Source: Elusimicrobiales bacterium (GTDB taxonomy: Bacteria; Elusimicrobiota; Elusimicrobia; Elusimicrobiales; UBA9959). Taken from it: a stretch of 64,000 nucleotides of DNA. The stretch's first letter is position 1; every line of letters starts with the position of its first letter. The translations under genes and the position numbers were made by a program. The notes below the pieces were generated by a model. That model did not search any database. It was not told where the DNA came from and saw only the letters and a program-made list of their open reading frames with translations. Positions 1 to 10,000 of this stretch are shown here, piece by piece. The DNA lies in assembly GCA_028688015.1 (NCBI GenBank), contig JAQTZB010000001.1, forward strand, positions 62,001-126,000. Reading direction: 5' to 3'.

Positions 1-2306
1 ATTACGGCCGCGCCGAATACGCAGGCAATCCCCACTGCGGCCATCACCCCGATACTTCTGAGTCCGTTATGGGCGGCGAACAGCAGTGCGCCGAAACCTA
101 TAAAGGTGGTAAGGGCCGACATCGCAACGGCGGGCCCGGTGTGGGTCATTACAAAATGCACCGAGCCGGGCCCTTCTTCTTCGTAACGGCCGTAGACTAT
201 CTCGGCGTAGTCGTCCCCCAGCCCGAAGATAAGAGGCAGCATTACTACGCTGAAGAAATTGAATTTCATCCCGAACAGCGCCATTATGCCGAAGATCCAC
301 AGGAAACCGGCGCACAGGGGGACCAGCACCAGTAAGATCGGTTTGGGCCTGCGGTAGGCCGCGATCACCGGCAGTGCGGTCAGCAGCAGCGCCAGCGGTA
401 GTATCTTCCTGCCGTCGCGCTCTATCATGTTCAGGATGTCGGCGAAGATGATGGATTCGCTGCACGGATGCACTACCCTGCCGGCTATGGGGATGTCTCG
501 TATCTCGTCGGAAGATTTGCGTACCAATTCGGTGTCGGCCAGGTCTATCTTCGGGAAGATAAGCACGGCCGGACGGCCGCTATCCCCTGAGAACAGCCGC
601 AGTATTTCTTTTGGCAGGGTGTTCCTGTCGGTCGGCGGCGGCTCCAGCAGTTTCCTGGCTTCCTCCAGCTTCTGCTTCTCCTCGCCTTTCAGCGCGGTCA
701 GGACGCCTTCATCCAGCATGGCGCGGATGCCGCGCAGCACCGCCCGTTTTTTAGTCTGCTCTTCCGGCAGGAAGGTCAGCAGCGAAGCGTGGCCTGCGAT
801 AGTGGTGCCTGGCGTCTTTTCTTTCTCCTCCAGCGCGCGGGATACGGCGCGGGCTTCGTCCAGGTCGTTTAGGAGCGCCAGGTCCGGCGTCAGCGACGTG
901 CCGATGATGGTGTTTACATGTTCGTCCAGTTTGAAAGAAGGGATATTCGAGCCCTGTATCTTGGTGAAATTGTATTCGAACGAAGCGTCCCGGACCTTTG
1001 ACACGGCGTAGACGGTCATAAATGCCGCGACGACCAGCACAGGGATATAGAAAGCCTTGCGTACCGGTTTGAAGTTAAAGCCCATCGACGGGTTTATCTT
1101 CGCCGGCTTTATTTTCTCGAACAACAGTATCAGCGCCGGGAACAGAGTGAAGAAGACCAGCATGTTAAGGAATATCCCGAGGCCCGCGATGAAGCCGAAC
1201 TGCGAGAAGCCTTTGAACTCTGCGAGCGTAAGGCTGAGGAATACCAGCCCGGTGGTGAGCCCGCTCAGGAATATCGGCCCGCAGGTGTTGCGCAGCGTAG
1301 CGGCTACGGCGTAGCCCGGCGTCAGGCCGCGCAGGCGCTCCTCGGTATAGCGGCTGTAGAGCACTATGCCGTAGTCGGCCGAGATGCCCATAAGGATGGA
1401 GACCAGGAACGCGCTGATGATGTTCAGGTACCCCACTGCGGCATAGGCCGCGGCGAAAGTTATAAGCAGGCCGGCGGCCATCGGCAGCAGTATCAGCAGC
1501 AGCGGCCGCACCTGCCTGAAGTACGCCACCAGCAGAAAGATCACCAGCGCCAGCGCGCCGGCGCCGGTATATTTCAGGTCGCGCTGCAATTGGTCGTTAA
1601 GGTCTATCTGTTTCTTGAATCTGCCGGTGTATGAGACTTTAATGGACGGGTCGTAAGTTGCGGGGTTTGCCCTAGCCACGGCGGCCTCGGCCTGGGCCAG
1701 CAGCCGGCGGGAGAAAGCCAGGTTGCCTGCCAGCCCTGAAGGTTTTATCAATAAGATCAGTTCGCGGCCGTCCTTGCTGACGAAATAGTCGCGGAAGATG
1801 TCGGCGCTCTTGTATTTCTTCTCGATATCCGAGAAGTCCAGAGTGTATTCTTCATCGAGCAAGTCTATGAAGAGCGGGTTGGCTTTCTGCTTCTCCAGTT
1901 TTATCTTCCTGCCGATTCTGGCCTTTACCGTCTCCAGGTCGGGCAGGTCCATGTAGAGCAGCTTGCGCGCCTCGAAGTATTCCTTCGGCTGGCGCCAGTT
2001 GACGTAGCGCACCTCAGGCAGCTTCTCAAGTTCCTTAACGAGGGCCGCGGCGAAGAGTTTTGTTTTTCCCAGGTCGCCGGATTCTATATCTATCACCAGG
2101 TAGCCGGTGCCGCCGAACTCTTTGGTCAGCTCGTCCAGGGCTTTTACGCTTTCAAAACTGCGCGGTAGCAGGGCTTCAAAATCGGATTGGAAGGAGAGTT
2201 TGCCGGAATAGTACAGGGAAACTGCCGCCAGCGCGGCATAGAAAAGTGTTATTACCAGGAAGTGCCTGGCAATAAAACTGAGGCTTTTTTTAGCCAGTCC
2301 ACTCAT
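1..2306 (-). CDS. MMPL/HpnN-like RND lipid exporter (3' end beyond window)
   Basis: Reading the minus strand from an ATG at 2306 gives an uninterrupted frame of about 768 codons that runs off the left edge. The protein begins with a membrane helix (residues ~10-30), then a periplasmic domain, then a block of helices containing SILMGISADYGIVLYSRY, the MMPL/SSD-type helix-4 signature. A second periplasmic domain and a second helix block with FGLGDDYAEIVYGRY follow, which is the duplicated RND layout. This family exports lipids or hydrophobic compounds; HpnN moves hopanoids to the outer membrane. The start lies one base after the stop of the TolC gene (TGATATG), so the two are probably translationally coupled. 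The MlaC/HpnM-like gene in the same operon supports lipid traffic. The substrate is inferred. Confidence 0.85.
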   Translation of the reverse strand, partial: MSGLAKKSLSFIARHFLVITLFYAALAAVSLYYSGKLSFQSDFEALLPRSFESVKALDELTKEFGGTGYLVIDIESGDLGKTKLFAAALVKELEKLPEVRYVNWRQPKEYFEARKLLYMDLPDLETVKARIGRKIKLEKQKANPLFIDLLDEEYTLDFSDIEKKYKSADIFRDYFVSKDGRELILLIKPSGLAGNLAFSRRLLAQAEAAVARANPATYDPSIKVSYTGRFKKQIDLNDQLQRDLKYTGAGALALVIFLLVAYFRQVRPLLLILLPMAAGLLITFAAAYAAVGYLNIISAFLVSILMGISADYGIVLYSRYTEERLRGLTPGYAVAATLRNTCGPIFLSGLTTGLVFLSLTLAEFKGFSQFGFIAGLGIFLNMLVFFTLFPALILLFEKIKPAKINPSMGFNFKPVRKAFYIPVLVVAAFMTVYAVSKVRDASFEYNFTKIQGSNIPSFKLDEHVNTIIGTSLTPDLALLNDLDEARAVSRALEEKEKTPGTTIAGHASLLTFLPEEQTKKRAVLRGIRAMLDEGVLTALKGEEKQKLEEARKLLEPPPTDRNTLPKEILRLFSGDSGRPAVLIFPKIDLADTELVRKSSDEIRDIPIAGRVVHPCSESIIFADILNMIERDGRKILPLALLLTALPVIAAYRRPKPILLVLVPLCAGFLWIFGIMALFGMKFNFFSVVMLPLIFGLGDDYAEIVYGRYEEEGPGSVHFVMTHTGPAVAMSALTTFIGFGALLFAAHNGLRSIGVMAAVGIACVFGAAV

Positions 2307-2307
2307 A

Positions 2308-3624
2308 TCAATCCCCGTCCGTGCCGCAGGCTTTTGAAAGGTCGGCCCGCGCCATGTTGTAATCGTAGATGGCTTGGTAATAGTCCTTCTCCGCCTTGGC
2401 CTTGGCGGCCACGCCCTCCAGGGCGTCCCTGGCCTCGCCGGTGCCTATGCCGTAAACCAGCCCGGCGGCCATCACCCAGCGCTGAGCCGCTTCCAGCCCT
2501 TTCCTGGCGCTTTCGATGTTGGCTTCGGCCTCTTTTGCTGTATGCCAGGCGTTCTTTACCTGCAGGGCTATCCCTTTGCGGGCGAATTTCTCTTTCTCGC
2601 GCAGCTTGTCCACGTCGGCCTGTTTGGAACTTATCCTGGCCTTCCAGGCCGCCGGGGTGAAATCGAACTTGGCGCCGACCGCTAAGCCGCCGGTGAAACT
2701 GTTGTACGGGTCGTTAAGCCAGGGATTCTTCTGGTCATCGCGCACGGAGGAATTGTTATAGACGGCTTCGCCGGCCAGGAAGATAAGGGGGTACTGGTCG
2801 GCTTTCTCCGCCTCCACCAGCAGCTTGCGCGCCTTAATGCCGTTGCGCAGCATGCCCCATTCAGGCCTGGCCGCGAAGGCTTTCTCCACGTAGACTTCAA
2901 CCGGGGCCAAGTCCCCCTCTTCTTTCCGGAGCTGCGTGTCGGCTATGTCGAAATCGGCGTTCTCCTCCATTCCCATTTTCTGCATCAGCGCCAGCCGGGC
3001 CATCACTATTGATTTCTCAGCCAGGTGCCGGTTCTTCTCCGCCTCCGCCAGGTAGACCTTGAGCATTTCCAGGTCGCTCTTTTTTACTTCACCGTTGCCT
3101 TCGGCGTAGAGCTTATCGGCTTTCTCTATGGCTTCTCCCAGCACTTTTACCGCGTCTTCTACTGTTCGCTTCAGCCTGCGGGCCAGCAGCAGGCCGTTGT
3201 AGTACTTCTTAACGTCGTAGATCACCTCGCCGCGCTTCTGCTCCGCCTCGCCTTCGGCCACTTTGGCGCCGCCTTGCGCCGCCCCGATATAGCTGTCCAG
3301 TTTGCCCCAGGTGTAGAGCGGCAGCTGCGCTTCCAGCTTGGCATGATAGTAGGGGCCCCAGACGCCGTAGTCGTTGTGATATTGCTGGGCGTTGCCGGTG
3401 ACCTTGTAGGCGGGGGCCGCGTAGGCAAGCAGGCTTATCTTCGGCTGGCGCGCTGCCCGCGCCTCGGCCTCGCTGGCGCGGTAGTTCTCTGCGCCCAGCG
3501 CCAGTTCGCGCACCTCGGGGCTGTTGGCGGAGGCGTAGTCCGCGCACTGGCGCAGCGTATACTGCTCGGCGCCGGCGGCGCAGGGCAGCAATAGCAGGGC
3601 GGCCAGCAGGTTACTTCGCTTCAT
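2308..3624 (-). CDS. TolC-family outer-membrane efflux protein
   Basis: The 438-aa protein has a cleavable signal peptide (first ~19 residues, ending CAAGA) and the alternating Ala/Glu/Lys-rich helices of the two OEP repeats (about 25-230 and 240-435). It would form the trimeric outer-membrane channel for the MMPL-type exporter encoded just downstream. Its first 14 bases overlap the end of the MlaC-like gene upstream, and its stop nearly touches the exporter start, so the three genes look like one transcription unit. No adaptor protein is encoded in this operon, which is unusual if the channel works with an RND pump. Family assignment is firm; partners are inferred from position. Confidence 0.85.
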   Translation of the reverse strand: MKRSNLLAALLLLPCAAGAEQYTLRQCADYASANSPEVRELALGAENYRASEAEARAARQPKISLLAYAAPAYKVTGNAQQYHNDYGVWGPYYHAKLEAQLPLYTWGKLDSYIGAAQGGAKVAEGEAEQKRGEVIYDVKKYYNGLLLARRLKRTVEDAVKVLGEAIEKADKLYAEGNGEVKKSDLEMLKVYLAEAEKNRHLAEKSIVMARLALMQKMGMEENADFDIADTQLRKEEGDLAPVEVYVEKAFAARPEWGMLRNGIKARKLLVEAEKADQYPLIFLAGEAVYNNSSVRDDQKNPWLNDPYNSFTGGLAVGAKFDFTPAAWKARISSKQADVDKLREKEKFARKGIALQVKNAWHTAKEAEANIESARKGLEAAQRWVMAAGLVYGIGTGEARDALEGVAAKAKAEKDYYQAIYDYNMARADLSKACGTDGD

Positions 3625-4294
3625 TTAATTTCTTCTCCATCAGCTTCAAAAGGTGTGCGAAACCCTTTTCCTTGATTATTCCGGAATGCTGGTTGCGGTA
3701 GATGAGCAGCAGGCTTTCTCCGTCGGTTATAACGTCGTACACGCGCCAGCCTGCGGCTGTCTTGTGCAGGCGGAACTCCGTGGCAAGCGTAACATCTTCT
3801 TCTTTGTAAGCTATCTTTGTCAGCACGGCCGCGGCGCCGCCGTCCAGCGACTTTTCACTTTCGTAGGAAATGTCTATTTTCCCGTTAAAGAATTTCTCTA
3901 TCTGTGGGTAACCTATTTTCTCGACCAGCGCTTCCAGCAGTGACGCGTATTTCTCCCGGTCGGACCGGCCCAGCCCGTCCCACTGCTTTATGAGTATGAG
4001 ATGGGCCATCTCGCGCAGGTCCAGGACCGTGCTAAGTTTTTCCCTCAGGCTGGTTCTGCGCTGCTTTTCCGCGGCTGTTATTCCCGGCGCCTGCGCATCG
4101 GCGTATTGCCTGGCCGAAGAGACCAGCTCTTGTACCGCCAGCGTCGCCGCGCCGGTAGACACGATAATATTCCCGGCAGGCGCGGTTGCCTGAAAGACCG
4201 CAGCCTCTAGCGGTGCCTGCGCCTGCGCGCTGCCAGCATGGGCGCAGCACAACAGCGTCAGTGAAAATATTAGGATCCGTGTCTCTTGTTGCAT
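3611..4294 (-). CDS. MlaC/HpnM-like periplasmic lipid-binding protein
   Basis: The 227-aa protein has an N-terminal signal peptide (about residues 1-25) followed by an MlaC-type domain: an early helical region with LREMAHLILIKQWDGLGRSDREKY, then the beta-rich part ending GWRVYDVITDGESLLLIYRNQHSGII. MlaC family members ferry phospholipids, and the HpnM branch accompanies HpnN hopanoid exporters. A TolC gene (14-bp overlap) and an MMPL exporter follow at once, so this is probably the soluble carrier of that lipid export system. The C-terminal half resembles the end of the 373-aa protein at 5904-7025, so two diverged copies lie close together. Ligand unknown. Confidence 0.8.
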   Translation of the reverse strand: MQQETRILIFSLTLLCCAHAGSAQAQAPLEAAVFQATAPAGNIIVSTGAATLAVQELVSSARQYADAQAPGITAAEKQRRTSLREKLSTVLDLREMAHLILIKQWDGLGRSDREKYASLLEALVEKIGYPQIEKFFNGKIDISYESEKSLDGGAAAVLTKIAYKEEDVTLATEFRLHKTAAGWRVYDVITDGESLLLIYRNQHSGIIKEKGFAHLLKLMEKKLNEAK

Positions 4295-4317
4295 ATGTGC
4301 TCGTTATCTCTAATAGG

Positions 4318-4965
4318 TTATCGCTCTGATATCACCGGGCTCTTCTTGAAATAGTTCTTGTCGTCAAGGCATTCTACGAGGAACTTCGCCGCGTGTCTGC
4401 GGCTTATTGTCGGGGCCGGTCGAGGGGTCCCTCCGTATGTAACAACCAAATCTTTCAACGGGCCATTATCGCATAGGGCCACTGCGCGCGCCGCTGTCCA
4501 GTTCACCGCGGATTCACGCAGCAGCATGTCCGTCGCTTCGTGGTCCGCGAACAGGCCTTTAAACTCGGCGCTGCCTATCATGCCGCGTATCGCCGCCGGC
4601 GCGTATTCCAGCGAGTCCCCCACCCCCAGCATGGACATTACCGCTATTCTGTCGGGCCCGCGCCTTGCCATGGCAGAAAGGCAGTTGCGCACGGAATTGG
4701 CGATAAGGAATGGCGCCTGACCGCCGCCGCCTTCAGAACGGGATAGATTGTTAAGAGTCACTATTACCGCGTCACAGTTGCGCATGCCTTCTTGTATATC
4801 CGTCGCGTTTTCCGGAGAGCCGGTCACTACCCGCAGGTCGGGCAGTATGCGGTCCAGCCTGGCTGGATCTCTTACCAGGGCGGTAACCTGGTGGCCCATG
4901 AGCAGGCTGAAGTTCAATACGTATTTACCGGTTCTTCCGGTAGCGCCTAATAGAAAAATTCTCAT
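4318..4965 (-). CDS. NAD(P)-binding NmrA-like / atypical SDR protein
   Basis: The 215-aa protein starts with a Rossmann nucleotide-binding motif, GATGRTG (residues 7-13), followed by typical atypical-SDR segments (VTALVRDPARL, CDAVIVTLNNLS). It has no catalytic YxxxK pair in the usual place, so it may be an NmrA/YwnB-like redox sensor or reductase. The length fits the short NAD(P)H-binding family. It lies 23 bp upstream of the MlaC-like gene in the same direction and could be co-transcribed, although its function has no clear link to lipid transport. The start is supported by an AGGAC-type ribosome site a few bases upstream. Confidence 0.75.
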   Translation of the reverse strand: MRIFLLGATGRTGKYVLNFSLLMGHQVTALVRDPARLDRILPDLRVVTGSPENATDIQEGMRNCDAVIVTLNNLSRSEGGGGQAPFLIANSVRNCLSAMARRGPDRIAVMSMLGVGDSLEYAPAAIRGMIGSAEFKGLFADHEATDMLLRESAVNWTAARAVALCDNGPLKDLVVTYGGTPRPAPTISRRHAAKFLVECLDDKNYFKKSPVISER

Positions 4966-4989
4966 AAATAGTCCTGTCCCCGGTGGCCA

Positions 4990-5053
4990 ATATCGGACCG
5001 GGCGGCGTTTTTTTGGGGATCAGGGCAGGTGGGAAACGCCGCCCGGCCGATAT
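4990..5053 (-). terminator. Large stem-loop after the Ig-like gene
   Basis: Positions 4990-5010 and 5034-5053 form an almost perfect 20-bp inverted repeat with one bulged base. It starts six bases past the stop of the Ig-like gene (5060-5356). On the plus strand the left arm ends in a run of T's. It probably works as a terminator or mRNA-stabilising hairpin between the 5-kb gene pair and the NmrA-like gene. Confidence 0.5.
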
Positions 5054-5059
5054 ATGATC

Positions 5060-5356
5060 TTATGCGGGCTTGCTAACCTCGAACTTGCGCATGGCAAATG
5101 AGGTCTCTCCGTCGATCTTGACCCGTGCGGCCAGCCTGTGGGTGCCAACCGCCAGCCCGCTTAGGTGAAACCACCAGAAGCCTGAAGAATTGGCGCAGTT
5201 GGCCCATGCGCCGCCATCTATGGAGAGTTCAACTTTGTCGCAGGGTGCGGTGCTTATCCGAACGGCATAATGCTCTCCGGAGATAACCTCGTTAGTTTTG
5301 GGATAATCTATCCCTATCTTTTTTACGGCTTTTGGTTTTTTTTCTGTTTTTGCCAT
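5060..5356 (-). CDS. Small Ig-like domain protein, unknown role
   Basis: This 98-aa protein begins with a Lys-rich tail (MAKTEKKPKAVKKIG) and continues as a single beta-sandwich-like segment (VISGEHYAVRISTAPCDKVELSIDG, then WWFHLSGLAVGTHRLAARVKIDG). The pattern resembles Ig-like or carbohydrate-binding folds that use aromatic residues, with W and F side chains in the middle. There is no signal peptide, so it would be cytoplasmic unless exported another way. It lies 18 bp downstream of the CheY-like gene and is probably co-transcribed with it. I do not recognise the family; similar short proteins are sometimes linked to glycogen or polysaccharide binding. Confidence 0.6.
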   Translation of the reverse strand: MAKTEKKPKAVKKIGIDYPKTNEVISGEHYAVRISTAPCDKVELSIDGGAWANCANSSGFWWFHLSGLAVGTHRLAARVKIDGETSFAMRKFEVSKPA

Positions 5357-5374
5357 ATATAACCCTCCTGTTCT

Positions 5375-5770
5375 CTAATCTGACAGTGATTGCGGGCGAT
5401 GCCGCTCTATCTCTTTTGCTATTTCGGCTGACAACGTTTTTAACGCATTCATGTCCTTCAGGATGAACTTGTCGGCCATGCAGTCCTGGTATGCGGGGCC
5501 TTCAGCGTCGGGATCTCCGCTGAAAATTATTATCGGCGGTGTTCCTGTCGGTGATGCTTTCCGTATTTCCGCGCATAGTGATACCGCATTGCCGTCCGGG
5601 AGATGAAAGTCCATTAAGATGCAGTCAGGTTTAATTAACTGCGCCTGTAGCAGGCCTTCCGTGCACGTTCCCGCGATGTGCACCGTATATTCATATCTCT
5701 CAAGCCACCGCCTTAATATACCGTGCCAGGTTACAGAGTCTTCTATTACAAGTACTGTTCTTCTCTTCAT
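5375..5770 (-). CDS. Single-domain response regulator (CheY-like)
   Basis: The 131-aa protein is a bare receiver domain. The acidic pocket is E10/D11, the phospho-acceptor is D54 in CILMDFHLPDG, the switch serine is S84 (IIIFSGD) and the conserved lysine is K105 (FILKD). There is no output domain, so it must act through protein contacts or as a phosphorelay intermediate. No histidine kinase is encoded next to it; the two kinases in this window are over 40 kb away. It is followed after 18 bp by the Ig-like gene, which may be its partner or just share the message. Confidence 0.85.
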   Translation of the reverse strand: MKRRTVLVIEDSVTWHGILRRWLERYEYTVHIAGTCTEGLLQAQLIKPDCILMDFHLPDGNAVSLCAEIRKASPTGTPPIIIFSGDPDAEGPAYQDCMADKFILKDMNALKTLSAEIAKEIERHRPQSLSD

Positions 5771-5819
5771 GCCCCCTCCTTCTACACTGGAAGCGGCCTG
5801 ACTGGTTGCTGAAATCAGG

Positions 5820-5858
5820 GGGAAGGTGGCCTTATGAGGGCCGAAGGGCCGCCTTCCC
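5820..5858 (-). terminator. Hairpin between the Cys-rich MlaC-like gene and the CheY gene
   Basis: GGGAAGGTGGCC (5820-5831) pairs with GGCCGCCTTCCC (5847-5858), giving a 12-bp stem with one G-U pair. It lies downstream of the 5904-7025 gene and upstream of the CheY-like gene on the minus strand. There is no T tract, so the terminator role is tentative. Confidence 0.45.
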
Positions 5859-5903
5859 GGAAACTGTGCTGCTGCCTCAAAATGGGGGACGGGTGGTTTT
5901 GGG

Positions 5904-7025
5904 TTAGGGGTTGTGGCCCACCCGTCCCGGATTCCAGAGAATTTCCCTGGGCTCTTTGAGCCTTTTTCGCATTGCCGCCAGCAGGGGCTGAACGCCTTTT
6001 TCCCTGATTATCGTATCGTGAAGCTGGCGATATATCAGCAAAAGGCTTTCCCCTTCCGAAGACACGGAGGATATTCTCCAGCCCGCATCCGTTTTACGCA
6101 GGTGAAATACCGGTAAGGCGTCCGCTCCGTTCTCCGTTGAAAGTACTTTTACTGTTACCGCTGTCGTGTTATCCTGCAACTTCTTTTCTCCGAGAACCTC
6201 TATCGAGGTGACTTTGTTTAAATGAATGCTTATTTGCGGATAGCGGTCCCTCCGCAACAATGCCGACGCCAGGTAAAAATATTCGCTCTTCTCCGAGGGT
6301 TTTAGGGCGTTCCAATGTTCTCCGAGAATTTCGCGGAACATAGTCCTCCGGTCCCAGAACGCGTCCAGGCTGTCTCCGGCGGCTTTCCTGCGAAGCCGTT
6401 CTTCCGGAGAGATCCCTGTTGCGTATTCATCTTTATAATCTGCGGCGGCAGTGATCATTTCATATACGGCTTGGGAAGCGGAGTCTGCCGGCATCGGGAC
6501 CGAGGTGGTAATATGCCTGGGGCTCGCAGTTGTAGTTCGGCTATCGGGCCGGATTGACGGTTTTGAGACTGCTTGCGCGGGAACTTTTATGCATAGCGCT
6601 CTCGGATAAGACGTGCGCTCAATAATAGTTGTCCGCTTTGAGAGGCATTCGTAAGAATCGCATTTTCCCGTCTCGGGATCGGTTTCGACGCAGGGCCTCC
6701 AATCGCAGTGCTCGGTCGATTCGCTCTCGGGTTCGTCTGGGATGCCTGGCAGGAAATATGCCCCTTTGCCGCAATCTACTGTGCGCGTGCACCCGGTATT
6801 CATGGCATCGGCATATTTGCTTTTCTGGTTTTTAGCACAGGCGCTTAATTTACAGATGCCGTTGGGGGCGCTCTCTACGCACTCCAATTGTTGGCAAACT
6901 TCGGCTTCCACTGTAGCAGTGGAGAATTCTATACAGCCGTGCCTGAGGAACGTATCAGTGCCTGCAAAGGCGGTGTTCGGTAATGCCATAAGGCCGTACA
7001 TCAAGAAGTAGAAGCGTATGCGCAT
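5904..7025 (-). CDS. Secreted Cys-rich protein with C-terminal MlaC-like domain
   Basis: The 373-aa protein has a signal peptide (about 1-21, ending TAFA). A cysteine-rich region follows (about 25-145, with more than a dozen Cys in CxxLxC and CxxxxC spacings), then a Pro/Ser/Thr-rich linker. The C-terminal domain (about 190-355) resembles MlaC: RTMFREILGEHWNALKPSEKSEYF early and AGWRISSVSSEGESLLLIYRQLHDTIIREKG late. The last stretch closely parallels the MlaC-like protein at 3611-4294. It could be a lipid carrier anchored or multimerised through a disulfide-rich head. It lies 45 bp downstream of the RND pump gene at 7071 and may be in that operon. The N-terminal domain is not recognised. Confidence 0.7.
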   Translation of the reverse strand: MRIRFYFLMYGLMALPNTAFAGTDTFLRHGCIEFSTATVEAEVCQQLECVESAPNGICKLSACAKNQKSKYADAMNTGCTRTVDCGKGAYFLPGIPDEPESESTEHCDWRPCVETDPETGKCDSYECLSKRTTIIERTSYPRALCIKVPAQAVSKPSIRPDSRTTTASPRHITTSVPMPADSASQAVYEMITAAADYKDEYATGISPEERLRRKAAGDSLDAFWDRRTMFREILGEHWNALKPSEKSEYFYLASALLRRDRYPQISIHLNKVTSIEVLGEKKLQDNTTAVTVKVLSTENGADALPVFHLRKTDAGWRISSVSSEGESLLLIYRQLHDTIIREKGVQPLLAAMRKRLKEPREILWNPGRVGHNP

Positions 7026-7070
7026 ATTGTTTAAAGCCAGCTTAACTGTAATTGCCGGAGATGCTGGTCA

Positions 7071-10000
7071 TCACTCGTTAAGGCTCGCCGCGTTTTTCTG
7101 CATTCCCGCTGCGGCCGCCTCTTTGCCGCGGAAAATAAGATAATACGCCGCCGGGATAAGCACCAGTGTTATCACCGTGGAGACCAGCAGACCGCCTATG
7201 ATGGCAAGGGAGAGCGGCTGCCAGAACTCGGAGCCCTGCTTTGTGGATATAGCCATCGGTACGAAGCCCAGCACCATGGCGCTGACGGTCATAAGGATGG
7301 GGCGCAGACGCACGCGGCCGGCCTCCTTAAGGGCTTCCTTGATATCCCAGTCGTTGTCGTCTATGAGCTGCAGCGCGTAGTCCAGGTACACTATGGCCTG
7401 CTTTACCACCAGGCCCACCATCATGATGAGGCCGATGAACGTCGTAACGTTGAGGCTGAAGCCGGTCAGCGCGAATACCCAGATGGCGCCCGCGAAACCG
7501 AACGGCAGCGAGAACATGATGATGAGCGGGATGATAAGCGACTCGAACTGGGACGCCATTATCATGTAGGTGAGCATGATGCCCAGCGCCATAGCGACGG
7601 CCAGCGAAACAAAAGATTCCTTTTGTTCCTTGACCGAGCCGCCGTAAGCCCAGGAGACGCCCGCGGGCATGGGAATGCCGGACAACAGCTTCTCCAGCCT
7701 GGCGGTGGCCTTGCCCAGGTCGTTGCCCGTTATATTGGCTTCCACCTTAACGATGCGCTGCTGGTCCTCGCGGTCTATCTGCAGGGGGCCCGGCTTTTTT
7801 ACAAAGGCCGCCAGGTTGGAAAGGCGCACCGGTTCGCCGTTGGAGGCCCTCACAAAAAGGCTCTCCAGGTCCGGTTCCGCCCGGCGGTCCTCTTCGCGCA
7901 GGCGAACTACGATGTCATACTCGTCGCCCAGTTCGCGGTACACGGCGTTCTTCTTTTGGCCGAAGGCCAGGTTCACCGTGTCGGCAATGGTTTGCACCGG
8001 TATGCCCATAGAACCGGCCTTGCGCCGGTCTATTACCACGTGGTATTCGGGGCGGGTCATGTCCAGGGAGACGGTCACGTCCTTAAAGCTCCCCTCCTTT
8101 ATCATGAGCTGCTTGAGCTTTTCGGCCAGAGCGTTGGTTACTTCCAGTTCGTGGCCGTAGATGTTTACGCACATGGGCTTGCCGGAACTGGTCAGTTTTG
8201 AGGTGACGCTGCCGCCAGAGAAGGCCAGGCGCGTTATGCCGGGGATCTTGGTGATCTCCTGGCGCAGTTTCTCGTTTATCTCGGTGATGCTCATAGAACG
8301 CTTGTTTTTAGCGTTCAGGGATCCCATAAAAGTTCCTATCGAGGAGCCGCTTTTTCCGCTCATGCCGCCGTTGGAGTTCTTGGTGTTCTCGCCGTCGCGC
8401 CACAGGTAGCCGGTGGTTACCCATTCCTGCGGCACAACTTTTTTGAATGCCGCCTCTACCTGCTCCATAACCTTATGAGTGGCTTCAACCCTTGTGCCTA
8501 CGGGCAGTTCCACGTCTATCTGCATCTGCCCGGTGTCCTGTTCGGACATGAACTCGGTGGGGATGAAGGGGATCAGCAGCAGGCTGACCAGGAGCAGGGA
8601 GGTAGAGCCGATCACCACCTTCCAGGGGTGTTCCAGTGTCCAGCCGATCAGTTCCTTGTAGGAATTGTCCACGCGCTCCAGCGCCCGTTCGAAGGCTTTG
8701 TAGAGTTTGTTGAAACTGCCGGCTTTGGAGGGCTTCTCGGGGCGCAGGATCAGCGACGACATCATGGGGCTTAGCGTCAGCGAGGCCAGCAAAGAGGCCA
8801 GCAGCGTGGCGCACATCACTACCGACAGCGGGCGGAACATGACGCCGGCCATGCCGGTGGCGAACATCATGGGCAGGAACACCACGCAAGAGGCCAGCGT
8901 AGCCATGGTGACGGCGCGGCCCACCTCGGACGTGGCGTTGATGGCGGCGGTCCTGGGGGCTTCCCCCAGTTCTTCCTGGCGGCGGATCTGGTTCTCCATC
9001 ACCACCAGCGCGTCGTCCACCACCAGGCCTATGGCGATGGTGATGGCCAGCATGGAAACCAGGTTGATGGTGTAGCCCAACATGAACTGAACCAGGAAAG
9101 ACAGCAGCAGCGAGACCGGGATGGAGGTGAACACTATCACCGCGGGGCGTACGCGCCGCAGGAAGAACAGAATGACGGCAAGTATCAGGAAAGCCGCCAC
9201 GTACAGAGTTTCCGTCAGGTTGCCCAGCGTGTTCTTTATGTCGTGAGAGGTGTCAATCAGGGGCTTTATCTCTATATCGGCGGGGATGCGTTTATGTATG
9301 TCGGGAAGGGCCTTGCGCACTTCTTCGGCCACGGCTATGGCGTTAGCCTCGCTGCGCTTCTGCACCATCAGGATGGCGCCGGTGCGGCCGTTGGCCATTA
9401 CCTTTTCGCTCTCATAGGGGTGGCTGTCGTTTATCTGCGCCACATCCCCGATCTTTATGGCCTGGCCGCGGAAAACGCCCACGGTGGCGCCCGCTATCTC
9501 CTGGGGAGAACTGAACTCGCCGGGCACGCGCAGCATGTAGTCGGTCTGGCCTATCTGCATATTGCCGGCGGGCTGCATCAGGTTATTGGCCTGCACCGCG
9601 CGTTTTACGTCGCTAAGGGTAAGGCCGTAGGCTTCCAGGCGGCGGCGGTCCACGTCCACGTTTATCTGGCGGCTTTGGCCGCCGCGGATTATGACGTTGC
9701 CCACGCCGGGAATGCGTTTGAGCATGTTGGAAACGTCGTTGTCCAGGATGTTGTAAATTCTAGGGTAGGATTCCCCGGCATTCACGGCCATGATCAGGAT
9801 CGGAATGTCCTTCAAGTCGATGCGCATGACCATGGGGTCGTCGGCGCCGTCGGGCAGAAGTTTCTTGAGCATGCCCAGCTTATCGCGTACGTCGTTGGCG
9901 GAACTGTCCAGGTCGGAACCCCATTCGAATTTCAGGGTGACGACCGAAAGGCCTTCCTTCGAAGTTGAGTTAAGGTCCTTCAGTCCGCGCACGGTGGAGG

